Shown: positions 9,139-20,159, numbered from the stretch's first letter. The stretch: DNA of 64,000 nt from Acidovorax sp. MR-S7 (GCF_000400995.2 NZ_DF238897.1:340435-404434), one strand, 5' to 3'. The notes: a model not told the origin generated them from the sequence alone. Numbers and translations are program-made.

Positions 9139-9957
9139 TCAGGTCTTTCGCTCCAGCGACTGAAGGTTCAGCAGCGTGGCTTCGATGGCCGCGGCCGTCG
9201 CCAGCGGCTGCTCCATGGGAAAGAGGTGGCTGCCGTCGAGCATCATCACGCGCCCCTGGGTGATGCGCTGCGTCATGGCCATGCCCACCTGGCGCATCTC
9301 CACCGAATCGCGCCCGCCGATGAAGGCGGCCGGGCAGCGCAGCGGGTGCGCGCGCAGCAGGGCGGCGAGGTTGTGCGGCAGGGTGTTGTAGATCTGCGTT
9401 TCCACTGCGCGGTCGAAGGCCAGCACGCGCTTGCCCTCGTGGTCGCGAAGGCCGTGGGTCACGTAGTCGTGCAGCACGCGCGGGTCCCAGCGCGCGAAGG
9501 CTTTCTTGCGGCGGAAGTGCTCCAGCGCCTCCTGCGTGCTGTCCCAGGTGTTGCGCCGTGCGCGGCTCACGCGGCCTGGCGACACGGAGCCGACCACCTG
9601 CGTCTGCTTGGCCACGCCTAAAGCGCTGGCGCGCCAGCCGCCGATGAGGGGCGAGTCGATCAGCACCACGCCGCGCGCCAGCTCCGGGTGGCGCGCTGCG
9701 GCCATCACGCTGAGGAAGCCGCCGAGCGAATGGCCGACCAGGAAGGCCTGCCGCCCGGTGCGCTGCTGTTCGCGCGCGGCGAAATCCGCCAGGTGCTGCA
9801 CCAGGTGCGGCCAGTTGTTGGTGACGGGGTACTTCTCGTCGTGCCCGTAGCGCTCCACGGCGCTGACCTCGAAGCCCCGCTCGCGCAGGTGCTTGAACAG
9901 CACGCGGTAGGTGCTCGCCGGAAAGCTGTTGGCGTGGGAGAAGACGATGGCGGCCAT
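9139..9957 (-). CDS. Alpha/beta hydrolase
   Basis: 272 aa, cytoplasmic. The nucleophile elbow GHSLGGFLS (Ser about residue 96), a downstream acidic residue and a late His in LDGSHLFPMEQP give a complete hydrolase triad. The N-terminal IVFSHANSFPASTYR resembles the oxyanion-hole strand of esterase/lipase-like proteins of this superfamily. It lies 13 bp downstream of the Anbu gene on the same strand and is probably cotranscribed with it. Substrate unknown. Confidence 0.88.
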   Translation of the reverse strand: MAAIVFSHANSFPASTYRVLFKHLRERGFEVSAVERYGHDEKYPVTNNWPHLVQHLADFAAREQQRTGRQAFLVGHSLGGFLSVMAAARHPELARGVVLIDSPLIGGWRASALGVAKQTQVVGSVSPGRVSRARRNTWDSTQEALEHFRRKKAFARWDPRVLHDYVTHGLRDHEGKRVLAFDRAVETQIYNTLPHNLAALLRAHPLRCPAAFIGGRDSVEMRQVGMAMTQRITQGRVMMLDGSHLFPMEQPLATAAAIEATLLNLQSLERKT

Positions 9958-9970
9958 GGCGCGGGCCCCT

Positions 9971-10807
9971 TCAGATGAGCTTGTCGCGCGGGTTGGTGAT
10001 TTTCTTGAGTGGCCGGCTGCGCGCGGGCTCCACGCGGATCGGCACGTCGGTGGTGCCGCCGTTCCAGGCCGGGTCCTCGATGCTGTCGAAGACCTGGCGC
10101 AGCTTCTCGCCCCAGCGGCTGTGCAGCATGCGGAAGTAGGGGTTGTTCTCGTCGATGCAGACGATGCGGTCGGTCGCCAGGCGCCCTTCCTCGTACACCA
10201 CCAGGTCCAGCGGCAGGCCCACGGACAGGTTGGACTTGAGCGTGCTGTCCATCGACACCAGCGCGCACTTGGCGGCTTCGTTCAGCGGCGTGTCGGGGGT
10301 GAGCACGCGGTCCAGCACGGGCTTGCCGTACTTGGACTCGCCCACCTGGAAGTAGGGCGTCTCGGCCGTGGATTCGATGAAGTTGCCGGCCGAGTAGACC
10401 TGGAACAGGCGCATGCCCTCGCCCTTGATCTGGCCGCCCAGCAGCAGCGAGACGTTGAAATCCACGCCCGCGCGCTGCAGCGCCGCGCCGTCGCGCTCGT
10501 ACACGCGGCGCACGGCGGCGCCGGCCAGGCGGGCCACGTCGAACATGCTGGTGGCGCTCCAGATGGTCAGCGGCGCGTCGCCCTTGCCGTCGCCCGCGTC
10601 GTGGAGCTGCTGCACCTGCAGGATCTCGCGCACCGACTGCGAGATGCTCAGGTTGCCCGCCGACAGCAGCACCATGAAGCGGTCGCCCGCCTTCTCGTAG
10701 ACCATCATCTTGCGGAAGGAGCTGATCTGGTCCAGGCCGGCGTTGGTGCGGGAGTCGGAGAGGAAGACCAGTCCGGCGTTGAGCTTGATGGCGACGCAGT
10801 ACGTCAT
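9971..10807 (-). CDS. Proteasome-type peptidase Anbu (ancestral beta subunit)
   Basis: 278 aa. It begins MTYCVAIKLNAGLVFLSDSR, the Ntn-hydrolase start in which removal of Met leaves Thr as the catalytic residue; SDSRTNAGLD follows as in 20S/HslV-like subunits. Anbu (bacterial proteasome homologue, BPH) assembles into open helical rings and has weak or unassigned proteolytic activity. In many Proteobacteria it is clustered with a transglutaminase-like protein, an alpha-E protein and an ATP-grasp protein. None of these is next to it here; its partner in the transcription unit is an alpha/beta hydrolase. It is divergent from mdtA. Confidence 0.9.
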   Translation of the reverse strand: MTYCVAIKLNAGLVFLSDSRTNAGLDQISSFRKMMVYEKAGDRFMVLLSAGNLSISQSVREILQVQQLHDAGDGKGDAPLTIWSATSMFDVARLAGAAVRRVYERDGAALQRAGVDFNVSLLLGGQIKGEGMRLFQVYSAGNFIESTAETPYFQVGESKYGKPVLDRVLTPDTPLNEAAKCALVSMDSTLKSNLSVGLPLDLVVYEEGRLATDRIVCIDENNPYFRMLHSRWGEKLRQVFDSIEDPAWNGGTTDVPIRVEPARSRPLKKITNPRDKLI

Positions 10808-10932
10808 GGGTGGGGCTGAAAGACGAAAACGCGCAAGTGTAGGGCTTTACCTGCGCTTCACTTATGTCAAGGCCGTCCGTCGATTGCCGCTCGCTATGAT
10901 CCATTGGCCCCAACGCCAGAGACGAACCCTCC

Positions 10933-12306
10933 ATGCCGCGCAGACCTCTTTCACACCGCAGGCCCGCCGTGGCCGCCGTCCTGGTGGCCCTGGCCGTGGC
11001 GGGAGGCGCCTGGTGGTGGACGCAGCGCCAGGGCGGCGGCGAGCCCGCCGTGGCGCGCGGCCCCGGCGGCCCGCGCATGGGCACGATGGCGGGGCCGCAG
11101 GCGCAGCCCGTGTCGGTGGGCGTGGTGGACCGGCGCGACATGCGCGTGCTGGTCAACGCCATCGGCACCCTGAACGCCCGCGCCACCGCCGTGGTGCGGG
11201 CCAAGGTGGCGGGTGAGCTGCAGAAGCTCCATTTCAAGGAGGGCGACGAGGTGCGCGCCGGCCAGCTGCTGGCGCAGATCGACCCGCGCAGCTACCAGGC
11301 CACGCTGAGCCAGGCCCAGGGCACCTTGCAGCGCGACCAGGCGCTACTGCGCAACGCCCAGCTCGACCTGCAGCGCTACGAGGCGCTGAAGGCGCAGGAC
11401 TCCATCGCCAGCCAGCAGGTGGACACGCAGGCCGCGCTGGTGCGCCAGTACCAGGGCACGGTGGCGGCCGACCAGGCGCAGGTGGACATGGCGCAGCTGC
11501 AGCTGGGCTACACGCGCATCACCGCGCCCATCTCCGGGCGGCTGGGCTTGCGCCAGGCCGACCTGGGCAACGTGGTGAACCCGTCGGACGCGAACGGCAT
11601 CGTCACCATCACCCAGATCAAGCCCATCGATGCGGTGTTCTCCCTGCCCGAGGCGCACGTGGACGCCATCGCCCGCCGCCTGGCCGGGGGCCGCGCGCTG
11701 CCCGTGGAGCTGTGGGACCGCGAGCAGAAGAACCTGCTGGCCCAAGGCCGCCTGAACGCGCTGGACAACGCCATCGACGCCACCACCGGCACCGTGAAGG
11801 CCAAGGCCGCGTTCGACAACGCCGAGGGGCGCCTGTTCCCCAACCAGTTCGTCAACGTTCGGCTGCAACTCGACCTGCTGGAGCAGGCCCTCACCGTGCC
11901 CGGCGCCGCCGTGCAGAACAACTACGTGTACCTGGTGCAGGGCGACGGCACCGTGACCCAGCGGCGCCTGGCCGTGGGCGTGGCGGACGGCGACCGCGTG
12001 AGCGTGCGCGGCGAGCTGCAGCCCGGCGACCAGGTGGTCACCGACGGGATCGACCGCCTGCGCGAGGGCGCGAAGGTCACGGTGATCGCCGCCGACAAGG
12101 TGCAGAAGGTGGACCAGGCCGTGAGCGATGCGGCCGGCCGGCCGCGCGGCGCGCGCAACCTGCCGCCCGAGGTGCGCGCCAAGCTCGCGACGATGGCGCC
12201 CGAGGAGCGGCGCGCCTACCTCGAGAAGCTGCGGGCCGAGCGCGCGGGGCAGGGCGGCGGCGCGCCCGCTGCCCCGGCTTCGGCGCCCGCATCCGCCACG
12301 CGCTGA
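10933..12306 (+). CDS. mdtA: RND efflux periplasmic adaptor subunit (MdtA-type)
   Basis: 457 aa membrane-fusion protein. An N-terminal signal anchor (AVAAVLVALAVAGGAWWW) precedes the split lipoyl/barrel-sandwich region (VVRAKVAGELQKLHFKEGDE ... ITAPISGRLGLRQAD), a coiled-coil hairpin between them (residues about 130-200), then beta-barrel and membrane-proximal domains. GNVVNPSDANGIVTITQIKP is typical of MdtA. It links the inner-membrane RND pair to the outer-membrane factor. First gene of mdtA-mdtB-mdtC-OMF, with 12 bp to mdtB. The C-terminus is rich in Ala, Arg and Gly. Confidence 0.94.
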   Translation: MPRRPLSHRRPAVAAVLVALAVAGGAWWWTQRQGGGEPAVARGPGGPRMGTMAGPQAQPVSVGVVDRRDMRVLVNAIGTLNARATAVVRAKVAGELQKLHFKEGDEVRAGQLLAQIDPRSYQATLSQAQGTLQRDQALLRNAQLDLQRYEALKAQDSIASQQVDTQAALVRQYQGTVAADQAQVDMAQLQLGYTRITAPISGRLGLRQADLGNVVNPSDANGIVTITQIKPIDAVFSLPEAHVDAIARRLAGGRALPVELWDREQKNLLAQGRLNALDNAIDATTGTVKAKAAFDNAEGRLFPNQFVNVRLQLDLLEQALTVPGAAVQNNYVYLVQGDGTVTQRRLAVGVADGDRVSVRGELQPGDQVVTDGIDRLREGAKVTVIAADKVQKVDQAVSDAAGRPRGARNLPPEVRAKLATMAPEERRAYLEKLRAERAGQGGGAPAAPASAPASATR

Positions 12307-12318
12307 ACCGGCGGCGCC

Positions 12319-15300
12319 ATGAACCTGTCGCGCCTCTTCATCCTGCGGCCGATCGCCACCACGCTGCTGATGGTGGCCGTGCTCATCGCGGGCGTGCTGG
12401 CCTACCGGCTGCTGCCGATCTCTGCGCTGCCCGAGGTGGACTACCCCACCATCCAGGTCACCACGCTCTATCCGGGCGCCAGCCCCGACGTGATGACCTC
12501 CAACGTCACCGCGCCGCTGGAGCGCCAGTTCGGCCAGATGCCGGGGCTGGCGCAGATGTCGTCCACCAGTTCGGGCGGCGCATCGGTGGTCACGCTGCGC
12601 TTCGCGCTCGACATGTCCATGGACGTGGCTGAGCAGCAGGTGCAGGCCGCCATCAACGCCGCCACCTCCCTGCTGCCCGGCGACCTGCCCATGCCGCCGC
12701 TCTACAGCAAGGTCAACCCGGCGGACGCGCCCGTGCTCACGCTGGCCATCAGCTCGCCCTCGCTGCCGGTGATCCGCGTGAACGACCTGGTGGAGAACCG
12801 CCTGGCGCCCAAGCTCTCGCAGGTCAAGGGCGTGGGCCTCGTGGCCATCGCCGGCGGGCGGCGGCCGGCGGTGCGCATCCAGGCCAACCCCACGGCGCTG
12901 GCGGGGCTGGGGATGACGCTGGAGGACGTGCGCAGCGCGATCGCGGCGGCCAACGTGAAGGCCGCCAAGGGCGGCTTCGACGGCCCCGAGCGCGCATCGA
13001 CCATCGACGCCAACGACCAGCTCCAGTCCGCGCAGGAATACCGCAGCCTCATCATCGCGTTCCGGAACGGCAGCCCCGTGCGCCTGTCCGACGTGGCCGA
13101 CACCGTGGACGACGCCGAGAACACCCGCCTGGCCGCCTGGGCCGGCACGCCGGACAGCGGCGTGCGCGCGGGCGTGATCCTCAACATCAAGCGCCAGCCC
13201 GGCGCCAACGTGATCGACACGGTGGACCGCATCCAGGCCCTGCTGCCGCAGCTCAAGGAAACGTTGCCCGCCTCGCTCGACGTGCAGGTGCTCACCGACC
13301 GCACGGTGACCATCCGCGCGTCGGTGCACGACATGCAGGCGGAGCTGATGCTGGCCATCGTCCTGGTGGTGGCGGTGATCTTCGTCTTCCTGCGCAGCAG
13401 CACGGCCACGCTGATCCCGAGCGTCGCCGTGCCGCTCTCGCTCGTGGGCACCTTCGGCGTGATGTACCTCGCCGGCTTCTCGATCAACAACCTCACGCTG
13501 ATGGCGCTCACCATCTCCACCGGCTTCGTGGTGGACGACGCCATCGTGATGATCGAGAACATCGCCCGCTACGTGGAGCAGGGCGAGCCGCCGCTGCAGG
13601 CCGCGCTCAAGGGCGCCAAGCAGATCGGCTTCACCATCATCTCGCTCACCATCTCGCTGATCGCGGTGCTGATCCCGCTCCTGTTCATGGGCGACGTGGT
13701 GGGCCGGCTGTTCCACGAGTTCGCCATCACCATGGCGGTGGCCATCCTCATCTCGGCCGTGGTCTCGCTCACGCTCACGCCCATGCTGTGCGCGCGGCTG
13801 CTCAAGCACACGCCCGAGGAGAGCCACGGGCGCCTCTACTACGCTACGGGCCGCTTCTTCGACCGCACCATCGAGCGCTACGGGCGCGTGCTCGGCTGGG
13901 TGCTCGACCATCGCCCGCTCACGTGGATCGTGTTTCTCGCCACGCTGGCCATCACCGCGCTGCTGTACTTCGCCGTGCCCAAGGGCTTCTTTCCGACGCA
14001 GGACACGGGCACGCTGCAGGCCACGACGGAGGCCGACCAGTCCATCTCCTTCGCCGCCATGGCCGAACGCCAGCAGGCCCTGGCCGAGCGTTTGCTGCAG
14101 GACCCGGCGGTGCAGAGCCTCTCGTCCTTCATCGGCGTGGACGGCACCAACACCACGCTCAACACCGGCCGCCTGCTCATCGACCTGAAGCCCCACGCCC
14201 AGCGCGACAGCGCCTCTGTGGTGCTGCACCGGCTGGAGCGGAGCACGCACGACGTGCCCGGCATCCGCCTCTACGTCCAGCCCGTGCAGGACCTGACCAT
14301 CGAGGACCGCGTGGCGCGCACGCAGTACCAGCTGCTGCTGTCCTCGCCCGACATGGAGCAGCTGGGACGCAGCACCGCCGCCCTGGTGGAGCGCATGCAG
14401 CGCCTGCCAGAGCTGCTCCAGGTCGCCAGCGACCAGCAGACGCTGGGCCGCCAGGCCTACGTGCAGATCGACCGCGCCCAGGCCAGCCGCCTGGGCGTGA
14501 CCGTGGCGGCGGTGGACACGGCGCTCTACAACGCCTTCGGCCAGCGCCTCATCTCCACCATCTTCACGCAGTCCAACCAGTACCGCGTGGTGCTGGAGGT
14601 GGCGCCCCAGTTCAAGCTCGGGCCGCAGGCGCTGCAGTCCATCCACGTGGCCAGCAGCAGCGGCCCGCCGGTGCCGCTGTCGTCCATCGCCACGGTGAGC
14701 GAGCGCAGCATGGCCCTGGCTGTGAACCACGTGGGGCAGCTGCCCGCGGCCACCGTGTCATTCAACACCGCGCCCGGCGTGGCGCTGGGCGATGCGGTGG
14801 CCGCCGTGCAGGGCGTGATGCGGGACATGCGCGTGGCGGGCGAGCTGCCGCTGTCCGTGGACACGGAGTTCCAGGGTGCGGCGCTGGCGTTCCAGGCGTC
14901 TTTGTCGAACACGCTGCTGCTCGTTTTGGCGGCCGTGGTCACGATGTACATCGTGCTCGGCGTGCTCTACGAGAGCACGATCCACCCGGTCACCATCCTG
15001 TCCACGCTGCCCTCGGCGGCGGTGGGGGCGCTGCTGGCGCTGCTGGCGGCAGGGCTGGAGCTGGACATCATCGCCGTCATCGGCATCGTGCTGCTGATCG
15101 GCATCGTCAAGAAGAACGCGATCATGATGATCGACTTCGCGCTGGAGGCGCAGCGCGACCAGGGCCTGCCGGCGCGCGAGGCCATCTTCCAGGCCTGCCT
15201 GCTGCGCTTTCGGCCCATCCTGATGACCACGCTGGCGGCGCTGCTGGGGGCGCTGCCGCTGATGCTGGGATCGGGCGTGGGCAGCGAGTTGCGGCATCCG

Positions 15301-15429
15301 CTGGGCGTGACGCTGGTGGGCGGTCTGCTGCTGAGCCAGTTGCTCACGCTGTTCACCACGCCGGTGATCTACCTGACGTTCGAGGGGTGGGCGCAGCGGG
15401 TGCGTGGGGCGGAGGCCAAAAATGGCTGA
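12319..15429 (+). CDS. mdtB: RND multidrug efflux transporter subunit (MdtB-type)
   Basis: 1036 aa inner-membrane proton-drug antiporter with 12 membrane helices and two large periplasmic loops. The N-terminus [20 protein letters not shown] and the TM4 proton-relay motif [13 protein letters not shown] are present, as is the second-half [20 protein letters not shown]. MdtB and MdtC form a B2C heterotrimer in E. coli; the two genes here are adjacent and distinct, supporting the same architecture. The stop codon lies inside a degenerate copy of the dispersed palindromic repeat. Confidence 0.95.
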   Translation: MNLSRLFILRPIATTLLMVAVLIAGVLAYRLLPISALPEVDYPTIQVTTLYPGASPDVMTSNVTAPLERQFGQMPGLAQMSSTSSGGASVVTLRFALDMSMDVAEQQVQAAINAATSLLPGDLPMPPLYSKVNPADAPVLTLAISSPSLPVIRVNDLVENRLAPKLSQVKGVGLVAIAGGRRPAVRIQANPTALAGLGMTLEDVRSAIAAANVKAAKGGFDGPERASTIDANDQLQSAQEYRSLIIAFRNGSPVRLSDVADTVDDAENTRLAAWAGTPDSGVRAGVILNIKRQPGANVIDTVDRIQALLPQLKETLPASLDVQVLTDRTVTIRASVHDMQAELMLAIVLVVAVIFVFLRSSTATLIPSVAVPLSLVGTFGVMYLAGFSINNLTLMALTISTGFVVDDAIVMIENIARYVEQGEPPLQAALKGAKQIGFTIISLTISLIAVLIPLLFMGDVVGRLFHEFAITMAVAILISAVVSLTLTPMLCARLLKHTPEESHGRLYYATGRFFDRTIERYGRVLGWVLDHRPLTWIVFLATLAITALLYFAVPKGFFPTQDTGTLQATTEADQSISFAAMAERQQALAERLLQDPAVQSLSSFIGVDGTNTTLNTGRLLIDLKPHAQRDSASVVLHRLERSTHDVPGIRLYVQPVQDLTIEDRVARTQYQLLLSSPDMEQLGRSTAALVERMQRLPELLQVASDQQTLGRQAYVQIDRAQASRLGVTVAAVDTALYNAFGQRLISTIFTQSNQYRVVLEVAPQFKLGPQALQSIHVASSSGPPVPLSSIATVSERSMALAVNHVGQLPAATVSFNTAPGVALGDAVAAVQGVMRDMRVAGELPLSVDTEFQGAALAFQASLSNTLLLVLAAVVTMYIVLGVLYESTIHPVTILSTLPSAAVGALLALLAAGLELDIIAVIGIVLLIGIVKKNAIMMIDFALEAQRDQGLPAREAIFQACLLRFRPILMTTLAALLGALPLMLGSGVGSELRHPLGVTLVGGLLLSQLLTLFTTPVIYLTFEGWAQRVRGAEAKNG

Positions 15430-15474
15430 AACGCCCATGTGCCAAGCGCGAGCAGCTATGCTTTTTGATAGCAC
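15417..15474 (-). repeat. Dispersed palindromic repeat, copy 4 (degenerate, mdtB-mdtC junction)
   Basis: AAAAATGGCTGAAACG, then GCCAAGCGCGAGCAGCTATG and CTTTTTGATAGCA. The right half matches the family consensus well, while the left stem arm has decayed. The TGA of mdtB is part of the element, so the last codons of mdtB come from it. Confidence 0.7.
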
Positions 15475-15492
15475 CGGAAGCGAGGGCGAGCC

Positions 15493-18400
15493 GTGAGCCT
15501 CTCCACGCCCTTCATCCACCGGCCCATCGCCACGATGCTCCTGACCATCGGCCTGGCCCTGGCCGGCGCCGTGTCGTACTTCCTGCTGCCCGTCGCCCCA
15601 CTCCCCCAGGTCGACATTCCCACCATCTCCGTCTCCGCCAGCCTCCCCGGCGCCAGTCCCGACACCATGGCCGCCACCGTGGCCACCCCGCTGGAGCGGT
15701 CCCTGGGCGCCATCGCGGGCGTCACCGAGATCACCTCCAGCTCCAGCCTCGGCAGCACCCGCATCACCCTGCAGTTCGACCTCTCGCGCGACGTGGACAG
15801 CGCCGCGCGCGACGTGCAGGCCGCCATCAACGCGGCGCGCACGCTGCTGCCCACAGGCATGCCCAGCAACCCCACGTACCGCAAGATCAACCCGGCGGAC
15901 GCGCCCATCATGATCCTGGCGCTCACGTCGGACAGCCTCACGCGCGGGCAGATGTACGACGCGGCCTCCACCGTGCTCGCGCAGAAGCTCTCGCAGATCG
16001 AGGGGGTGGGGCAGGCCTCGGTCAGCGGCGGCGCGCTGCCCGCGGTGCGGGTGTCGCTCGACCCGGTGCGGCTCGCGGCCAACGGGATCTCGCTGGAGCA
16101 GGTGCGCTCGGCCATCTCCAGCACCAACGCCAACCGCCCGCTGGGCGCGGTGGAGCGCGAAGACCACTACTGGCAGGTGGCGGCCAACGACCAGGCGCGC
16201 ACGGCGGCGGACTACGCGCCGCTGGTGCTCACCTGGCGCAACGGCAACGCGGTGCGCCTGGCCGACGTGGCCGAGGTGACCGATTCCGTGCAGGATGTAC
16301 GCAACTACGGCGTCTCCAACGGCAGGCCCGCGATCCTGCTGCAGATCCAGAAGCAGCCGGGCGCCAACATCATCGAGGCGGTGGAGCGCGTGCGCGCGCT
16401 GCTGCCGCAATTGAAGGCCTCGATCCCCGAGGCCATCGACATCACCGTCGTCTCCGACCGCACGCCCACGCTGCGCGCCTCGGTGGAGGAGGTGGAGCAT
16501 TCGCTGGTGATCGCCGTGGCGCTGGTGATCCTGGTGGTGTTCCTGTTCCTGCGCAACGGCCGCGCCACGCTGATCCCGGCCGTGGCCGTGCCCGCTTCGC
16601 TGGCGGGCACGTTCGGGGTGATGTACCTCGCGGGCTACACGCTGGACAACCTCTCGCTCATGGCGCTCACCGTCGCCACGGGCTTCGTGGTGGACGACGC
16701 CATCGTGGTGCTGGAGAACGTGATGCGCCACATGGAGCGCGGCAAGACCGCGCTGCGCGCCGCCATCGACGGCGCGCGCGAGATCGGCTTCACCGTCGTC
16801 TCCATGAGCCTGTCGCTGATCGCCGTGTTCGTGCCCATCCTGTTCATGGGCGGCATCGTGGGGCGGTTCTTCCGCGAGTTTGCGGTGGTCATGTCGGCGG
16901 CCATCCTGGTGTCGATGGTCGTCTCGCTCACCACCACGCCCATGATGTGCGCGGCGCTGCTGCGCCCGGGGCCGCAGCGCGCAACGCGCATGGGCGCATG
17001 GTTCGCGCGGCTGGGCCGGGCCAGCCAGCGCCTCTACCGCAGGAGCCTCGCCTGGAGCCTGCGCCACCAGCCGCTGCTGCTCGTCGTTCTGGGGGGCGTG
17101 GTGGCGCTCAACGTGCACCTCTACGTGACCATCGACAAGGGCTTCATGCCCGAGCAGGACACGGGCCGCGTGATGGGCTTCATCCGTGCCGACCAGGCCA
17201 CCTCGTACCAGGCGATGGAGCAGCGGCTCAAGCGCTTCCTCGCCATCGTGCAGGAAGACCCGGCCGTGGAATATGTGACCGGCTTCACGGGCGGCGGGCG
17301 GCCCAACTCGGCCATGATGTTCATGTCGCTCAAGCCATTGGCGGAGCGCAAGGCGTCGAGTGACGAGGTCATCAACCGCCTGCGCGGCAAGCTCAAGGAC
17401 GAGCCGGGCGCGCGCCTGTTCATGATGGCGCAGTCCGACGTGCGCATCGGCGGGCGGCAGAGCAGCGGCTCCTACGACTACACGCTGCAGGCCGACGACA
17501 TCGCCGACCTGCGCACCTGGGAGCCGCGCATCCGCCAGGTGCTCTCCGCGCTGCCCGAGCTGGAAGACGTGAACAGCGACGTGCAGGACTACGGCCTGCA
17601 GACCACGCTGGTCATCGACCGCGACGCCGCCACGCGCCTGGGCCTGACGGTGGCGCAGATCGACGCCACGCTGAACGACGCCTTCGGCCAGCGCCAGGTG
17701 GGCGTGATCTTCAACCCGCTCAACCAGTACCGCGTGGTGATGGAGGCCGCGCCGCGCTACCTGCAGAGCCCCGAGACGCTGCGCGGCTTCTTCTTCGTGA
17801 ACCGGGACGGCGCGCAGGTGCCGCTCACCGCCTTCGCGCGCATCACGCAGACCAACACGCCGCTGTCCGTGAACCACGAGCGCGGCACGCCCGCCAGCAC
17901 CATCAGCTACGGCCTCGCGCCGGGCGTGTCGCTCTCGCAGGCCAACGACGCGATCCGCGACGCCGTGGCGGGCCTGGGCGTGCCCGTGTCGGTGCGCGGC
18001 TCCTTCAGCGGCACGGCGGGCGCGTTCCAGCAGGCGCTGGCGGGGCAGCCGCTGCTCATCCTCGCGGCCATCGTCACCATCTACCTCGTGCTCGGAGTGC
18101 TCTACGAAAACCTCGTACACCCGTTCACCATTCTCTCCACGCTGCCCTCGGCCGGCGTGGGTGCGCTGCTGGCGCTGATGCTGTTCAAGACCGAGTTCTC
18201 GCTGATCGCGCTGATCGGCGTGATCCTGCTCATCGGCATCGTGAAGAAGAACGCGATCATGATGATCGACTTCGCGCTGGAGCGGCAGCGCACCGGCCGC
18301 ATCACGCCCGCGCAGGCCATCTACCGCGCCTGCCACCTGCGGCTGCGGCCCATCCTCATGACCACGCTGGCCGCCATCTTCGGCGCGCTGCCGCTGGCGC

Positions 18401-18600
18401 TGGGGCGCGGCGACGGGGCCGAGCTGCGCCAGCCGCTGGGCATCGCCATCGTCGGCGGGCTGCTCATGAGCCAGGTGCTCACGCTCTACACCACGCCAGT
18501 GGTCTACGTGGTGCTCGACCGGCTGCGCCAGCGCATGCGCGTTTGGTTCAAGGTAAAAAACGGCTCCAGCGCCCGTCCATCAAGCGCAACCAGCTATTGA
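15493..18600 (+). CDS. mdtC: RND multidrug efflux transporter subunit (MdtC-type)
   Basis: 1035 aa. Starts [20 protein letters not shown]; has [19 protein letters not shown] in TM4 and [20 protein letters not shown] in TM10-11, all proton-path residues intact. It should pair with MdtB and MdtA and export hydrophobic compounds such as bile-salt-like molecules and novobiocin, as known for the E. coli system. The final 15 or so residues ([15 protein letters not shown]) and the stop codon are encoded by a palindromic repeat copy and are not expected in homologues. The outer-membrane factor begins 2 bp after the stop. Confidence 0.95.
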   Translation: MSLSTPFIHRPIATMLLTIGLALAGAVSYFLLPVAPLPQVDIPTISVSASLPGASPDTMAATVATPLERSLGAIAGVTEITSSSSLGSTRITLQFDLSRDVDSAARDVQAAINAARTLLPTGMPSNPTYRKINPADAPIMILALTSDSLTRGQMYDAASTVLAQKLSQIEGVGQASVSGGALPAVRVSLDPVRLAANGISLEQVRSAISSTNANRPLGAVEREDHYWQVAANDQARTAADYAPLVLTWRNGNAVRLADVAEVTDSVQDVRNYGVSNGRPAILLQIQKQPGANIIEAVERVRALLPQLKASIPEAIDITVVSDRTPTLRASVEEVEHSLVIAVALVILVVFLFLRNGRATLIPAVAVPASLAGTFGVMYLAGYTLDNLSLMALTVATGFVVDDAIVVLENVMRHMERGKTALRAAIDGAREIGFTVVSMSLSLIAVFVPILFMGGIVGRFFREFAVVMSAAILVSMVVSLTTTPMMCAALLRPGPQRATRMGAWFARLGRASQRLYRRSLAWSLRHQPLLLVVLGGVVALNVHLYVTIDKGFMPEQDTGRVMGFIRADQATSYQAMEQRLKRFLAIVQEDPAVEYVTGFTGGGRPNSAMMFMSLKPLAERKASSDEVINRLRGKLKDEPGARLFMMAQSDVRIGGRQSSGSYDYTLQADDIADLRTWEPRIRQVLSALPELEDVNSDVQDYGLQTTLVIDRDAATRLGLTVAQIDATLNDAFGQRQVGVIFNPLNQYRVVMEAAPRYLQSPETLRGFFFVNRDGAQVPLTAFARITQTNTPLSVNHERGTPASTISYGLAPGVSLSQANDAIRDAVAGLGVPVSVRGSFSGTAGAFQQALAGQPLLILAAIVTIYLVLGVLYENLVHPFTILSTLPSAGVGALLALMLFKTEFSLIALIGVILLIGIVKKNAIMMIDFALERQRTGRITPAQAIYRACHLRLRPILMTTLAAIFGALPLALGRGDGAELRQPLGIAIVGGLLMSQVLTLYTTPVVYVVLDRLRQRMRVWFKVKNGSSARPSSATSY

Positions 18601-18604
18601 AAAT
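18553..18604 (-). repeat. Dispersed palindromic repeat, copy 5 (end of mdtC)
   Basis: AAAAAACGGCTCCAGCGC, a spacer, CAAGCGCAACCAGCTATTGA. It overlaps the last codons and stop codon of mdtC and runs into the start region of the outer-membrane factor, so it forms the whole mdtC/OMF junction. The stem is weakened (AGCGCCC opposite AAGCGC). Confidence 0.78.
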
Positions 18605-20045
18605 GAAGCACTTGCCCCCCGTTTTCCGCGCACTGCCCGCCTGCGCCCTGCTGCTGGCGGGCTGCGCGGCGCAGGCGCCCTACGTGCCGCCGCGCATCGA
18701 CGTGCCGGAGCATTTCAAGCAGGCCGCGCAGGCGCAGCAGGCGGGCCTGTGGCAGCCTGCCCGGCATGCGGACGGCATGGCGCCCCTTGCCGTGCCCGCC
18801 GCGTGGTGGACGGTGTATGGCGACCCCGAGCTCGACCGCCTGCAGGCCCTGGCCGCGCAGGGCAGCCCGAGCCTGGCGCAGGCCGTGGCGCGGCTGCGCG
18901 CGGCCCAGGCGGCGGTGGCCGGCAGCCAGGCCGGGCTGTGGCCCACGCTGGGCGCATCGGCCAGCGCCCAGCGTGCGCGCAGCGGCACCGGCGGCGACAG
19001 TTCCGCGCGCTCGGGCGCCACGGCCAGCAGCTACAGCCTGGGGCTGAACGCCAGCTGGGAGCTGGACCTGTGGGGCCGCCTGTCCGGTGCGGTGGATGCG
19101 GCCCAGGCAGGCGTCCAGGCCAGCGCCGCCGACCTGGCCACCGCGCGCCTGTCCCTGCAGGCCAGCGTGGCGCAGGCCTACTTCTCGCTGCGCGCAGCCG
19201 AGGCGCAGATGCAGCTGCTGCAGGAAACGCTCGCCGCCTACGCGCAGAGCTGGCAGGTCACGCGCAACCGCTACCGCGCGGGCGTGGCCTCGTCCGCCGA
19301 CGTGGCGCAGGCCGAGGCGCAGTACAAAAGCACGCAGGCGCAGCTGCTGGAATCGCAGGCCGGCCGCGCGCAGCTCGAGCACGCGCTGGCCGCCCTGCTG
19401 GGCCTGCCGCCTGCCGCCTTCGACCTGCCGCCCACGGGCGTGCTGCCCGCGCCGCCCGCGGTGCCGGGCGAACTGCCCTCGCAACTGCTGGAGCGCCGCC
19501 CCGACATCGCCGCGGCAGAGCGGAGGGCGGCGGCGGCCAATGCCCAGGTGGGCGTGGCGCGGGCGGCGTACTTCCCCGCGCTCACGCTGTCGGCGGCGGC
19601 GGGCTACCGCGGCGCATCGCTGTCGGACCTGGTGAGCGCGCCGCACCTGTTCTGGTCGCTGGGCCCGCAGCTCGCCGTGGCGCTGTTCGACGGCGGCGCG
19701 CGCGACGCGGCCGTGGAGTCGGCACGCGCCGCGCTGGACCTGGCCGCGGCCACCTACCGCCAGACGGTGCTCGCGGCCCTGCAGGAGGTGGAGGACAACC
19801 TCGTGGCCGCCGCCAGCCTGGCCCGGGAACAGCAGTTGCAGCAGGAGGCCGTGGCCGCTGCGCAGAAGGCGCTGGACGTGGCCACCAACCAGTACCAGGC
19901 CGGCACGGTGGCCTACCTCAACGTGCTGAGCGCGCAGACCACGGTGCTGGCCGCGCGGCGCAGCCTGCTCGATGTGCGCAGCCGCCGGCTGGCGGCGGTG
20001 AACGCGTTGCTCAAGAACCTGGCGGGGCCTTGGGGGCCGGCCTGA
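18603..20045 (+). CDS. RND efflux outer-membrane factor lipoprotein (NodT/TolC family)
   Basis: 480 aa. Signal peptide with lipobox LLLAGC (Cys at residue 21), then two OEP repeat domains with long helices rich in Gln and Ala (AQAVARLRAAQAAVAGSQ; TYRQTVLAALQEVEDNLVAA), the fold of TolC-type trimeric channels. ERRPDIAAAERR is a typical family landmark. It completes the tripartite pump with the MdtABC proteins. E. coli mdtABC relies on TolC encoded elsewhere, while here a dedicated channel is cotranscribed. The start at MKHLPPVFRAL was chosen because of the signal peptide; the open frame upstream overlaps mdtC. Confidence 0.93.
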   Translation: MKHLPPVFRALPACALLLAGCAAQAPYVPPRIDVPEHFKQAAQAQQAGLWQPARHADGMAPLAVPAAWWTVYGDPELDRLQALAAQGSPSLAQAVARLRAAQAAVAGSQAGLWPTLGASASAQRARSGTGGDSSARSGATASSYSLGLNASWELDLWGRLSGAVDAAQAGVQASAADLATARLSLQASVAQAYFSLRAAEAQMQLLQETLAAYAQSWQVTRNRYRAGVASSADVAQAEAQYKSTQAQLLESQAGRAQLEHALAALLGLPPAAFDLPPTGVLPAPPAVPGELPSQLLERRPDIAAAERRAAAANAQVGVARAAYFPALTLSAAAGYRGASLSDLVSAPHLFWSLGPQLAVALFDGGARDAAVESARAALDLAAATYRQTVLAALQEVEDNLVAAASLAREQQLQQEAVAAAQKALDVATNQYQAGTVAYLNVLSAQTTVLAARRSLLDVRSRRLAAVNALLKNLAGPWGPA

Positions 20046-20159
20046 CGCGATGGCCCGTGTCTGCTGACGCGTTTCATCGCGCTGCTCGTCGCCCACGACG
20101 CATAAAGTCGGCACCACGCCAGGCGTGGGCCACCGCGCAAGGGCCTGAGCCGGCCGCGC

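Noticed and set aside
10808..10932. A BaeR-type or other operator upstream of mdtA
   Set aside because: CTATGAT could be a -10 but no convincing -35 or direct-repeat operator is visible in the 125-bp gap.
13788..17363. Long plus-strand frame overlapping mdtB and mdtC in another phase
   Set aside because: Composition is Arg/Gly/Ala/His-rich with no domain; the RND frames are clearly the coding ones.
11344..18336. Very long open frames antisense to mdtA, mdtB and mdtC (over 1000 codons each)
   Set aside because: They mirror the RND genes, have His/Arg/Gly-biased composition typical of antisense reading in GC-rich DNA, and match no family.
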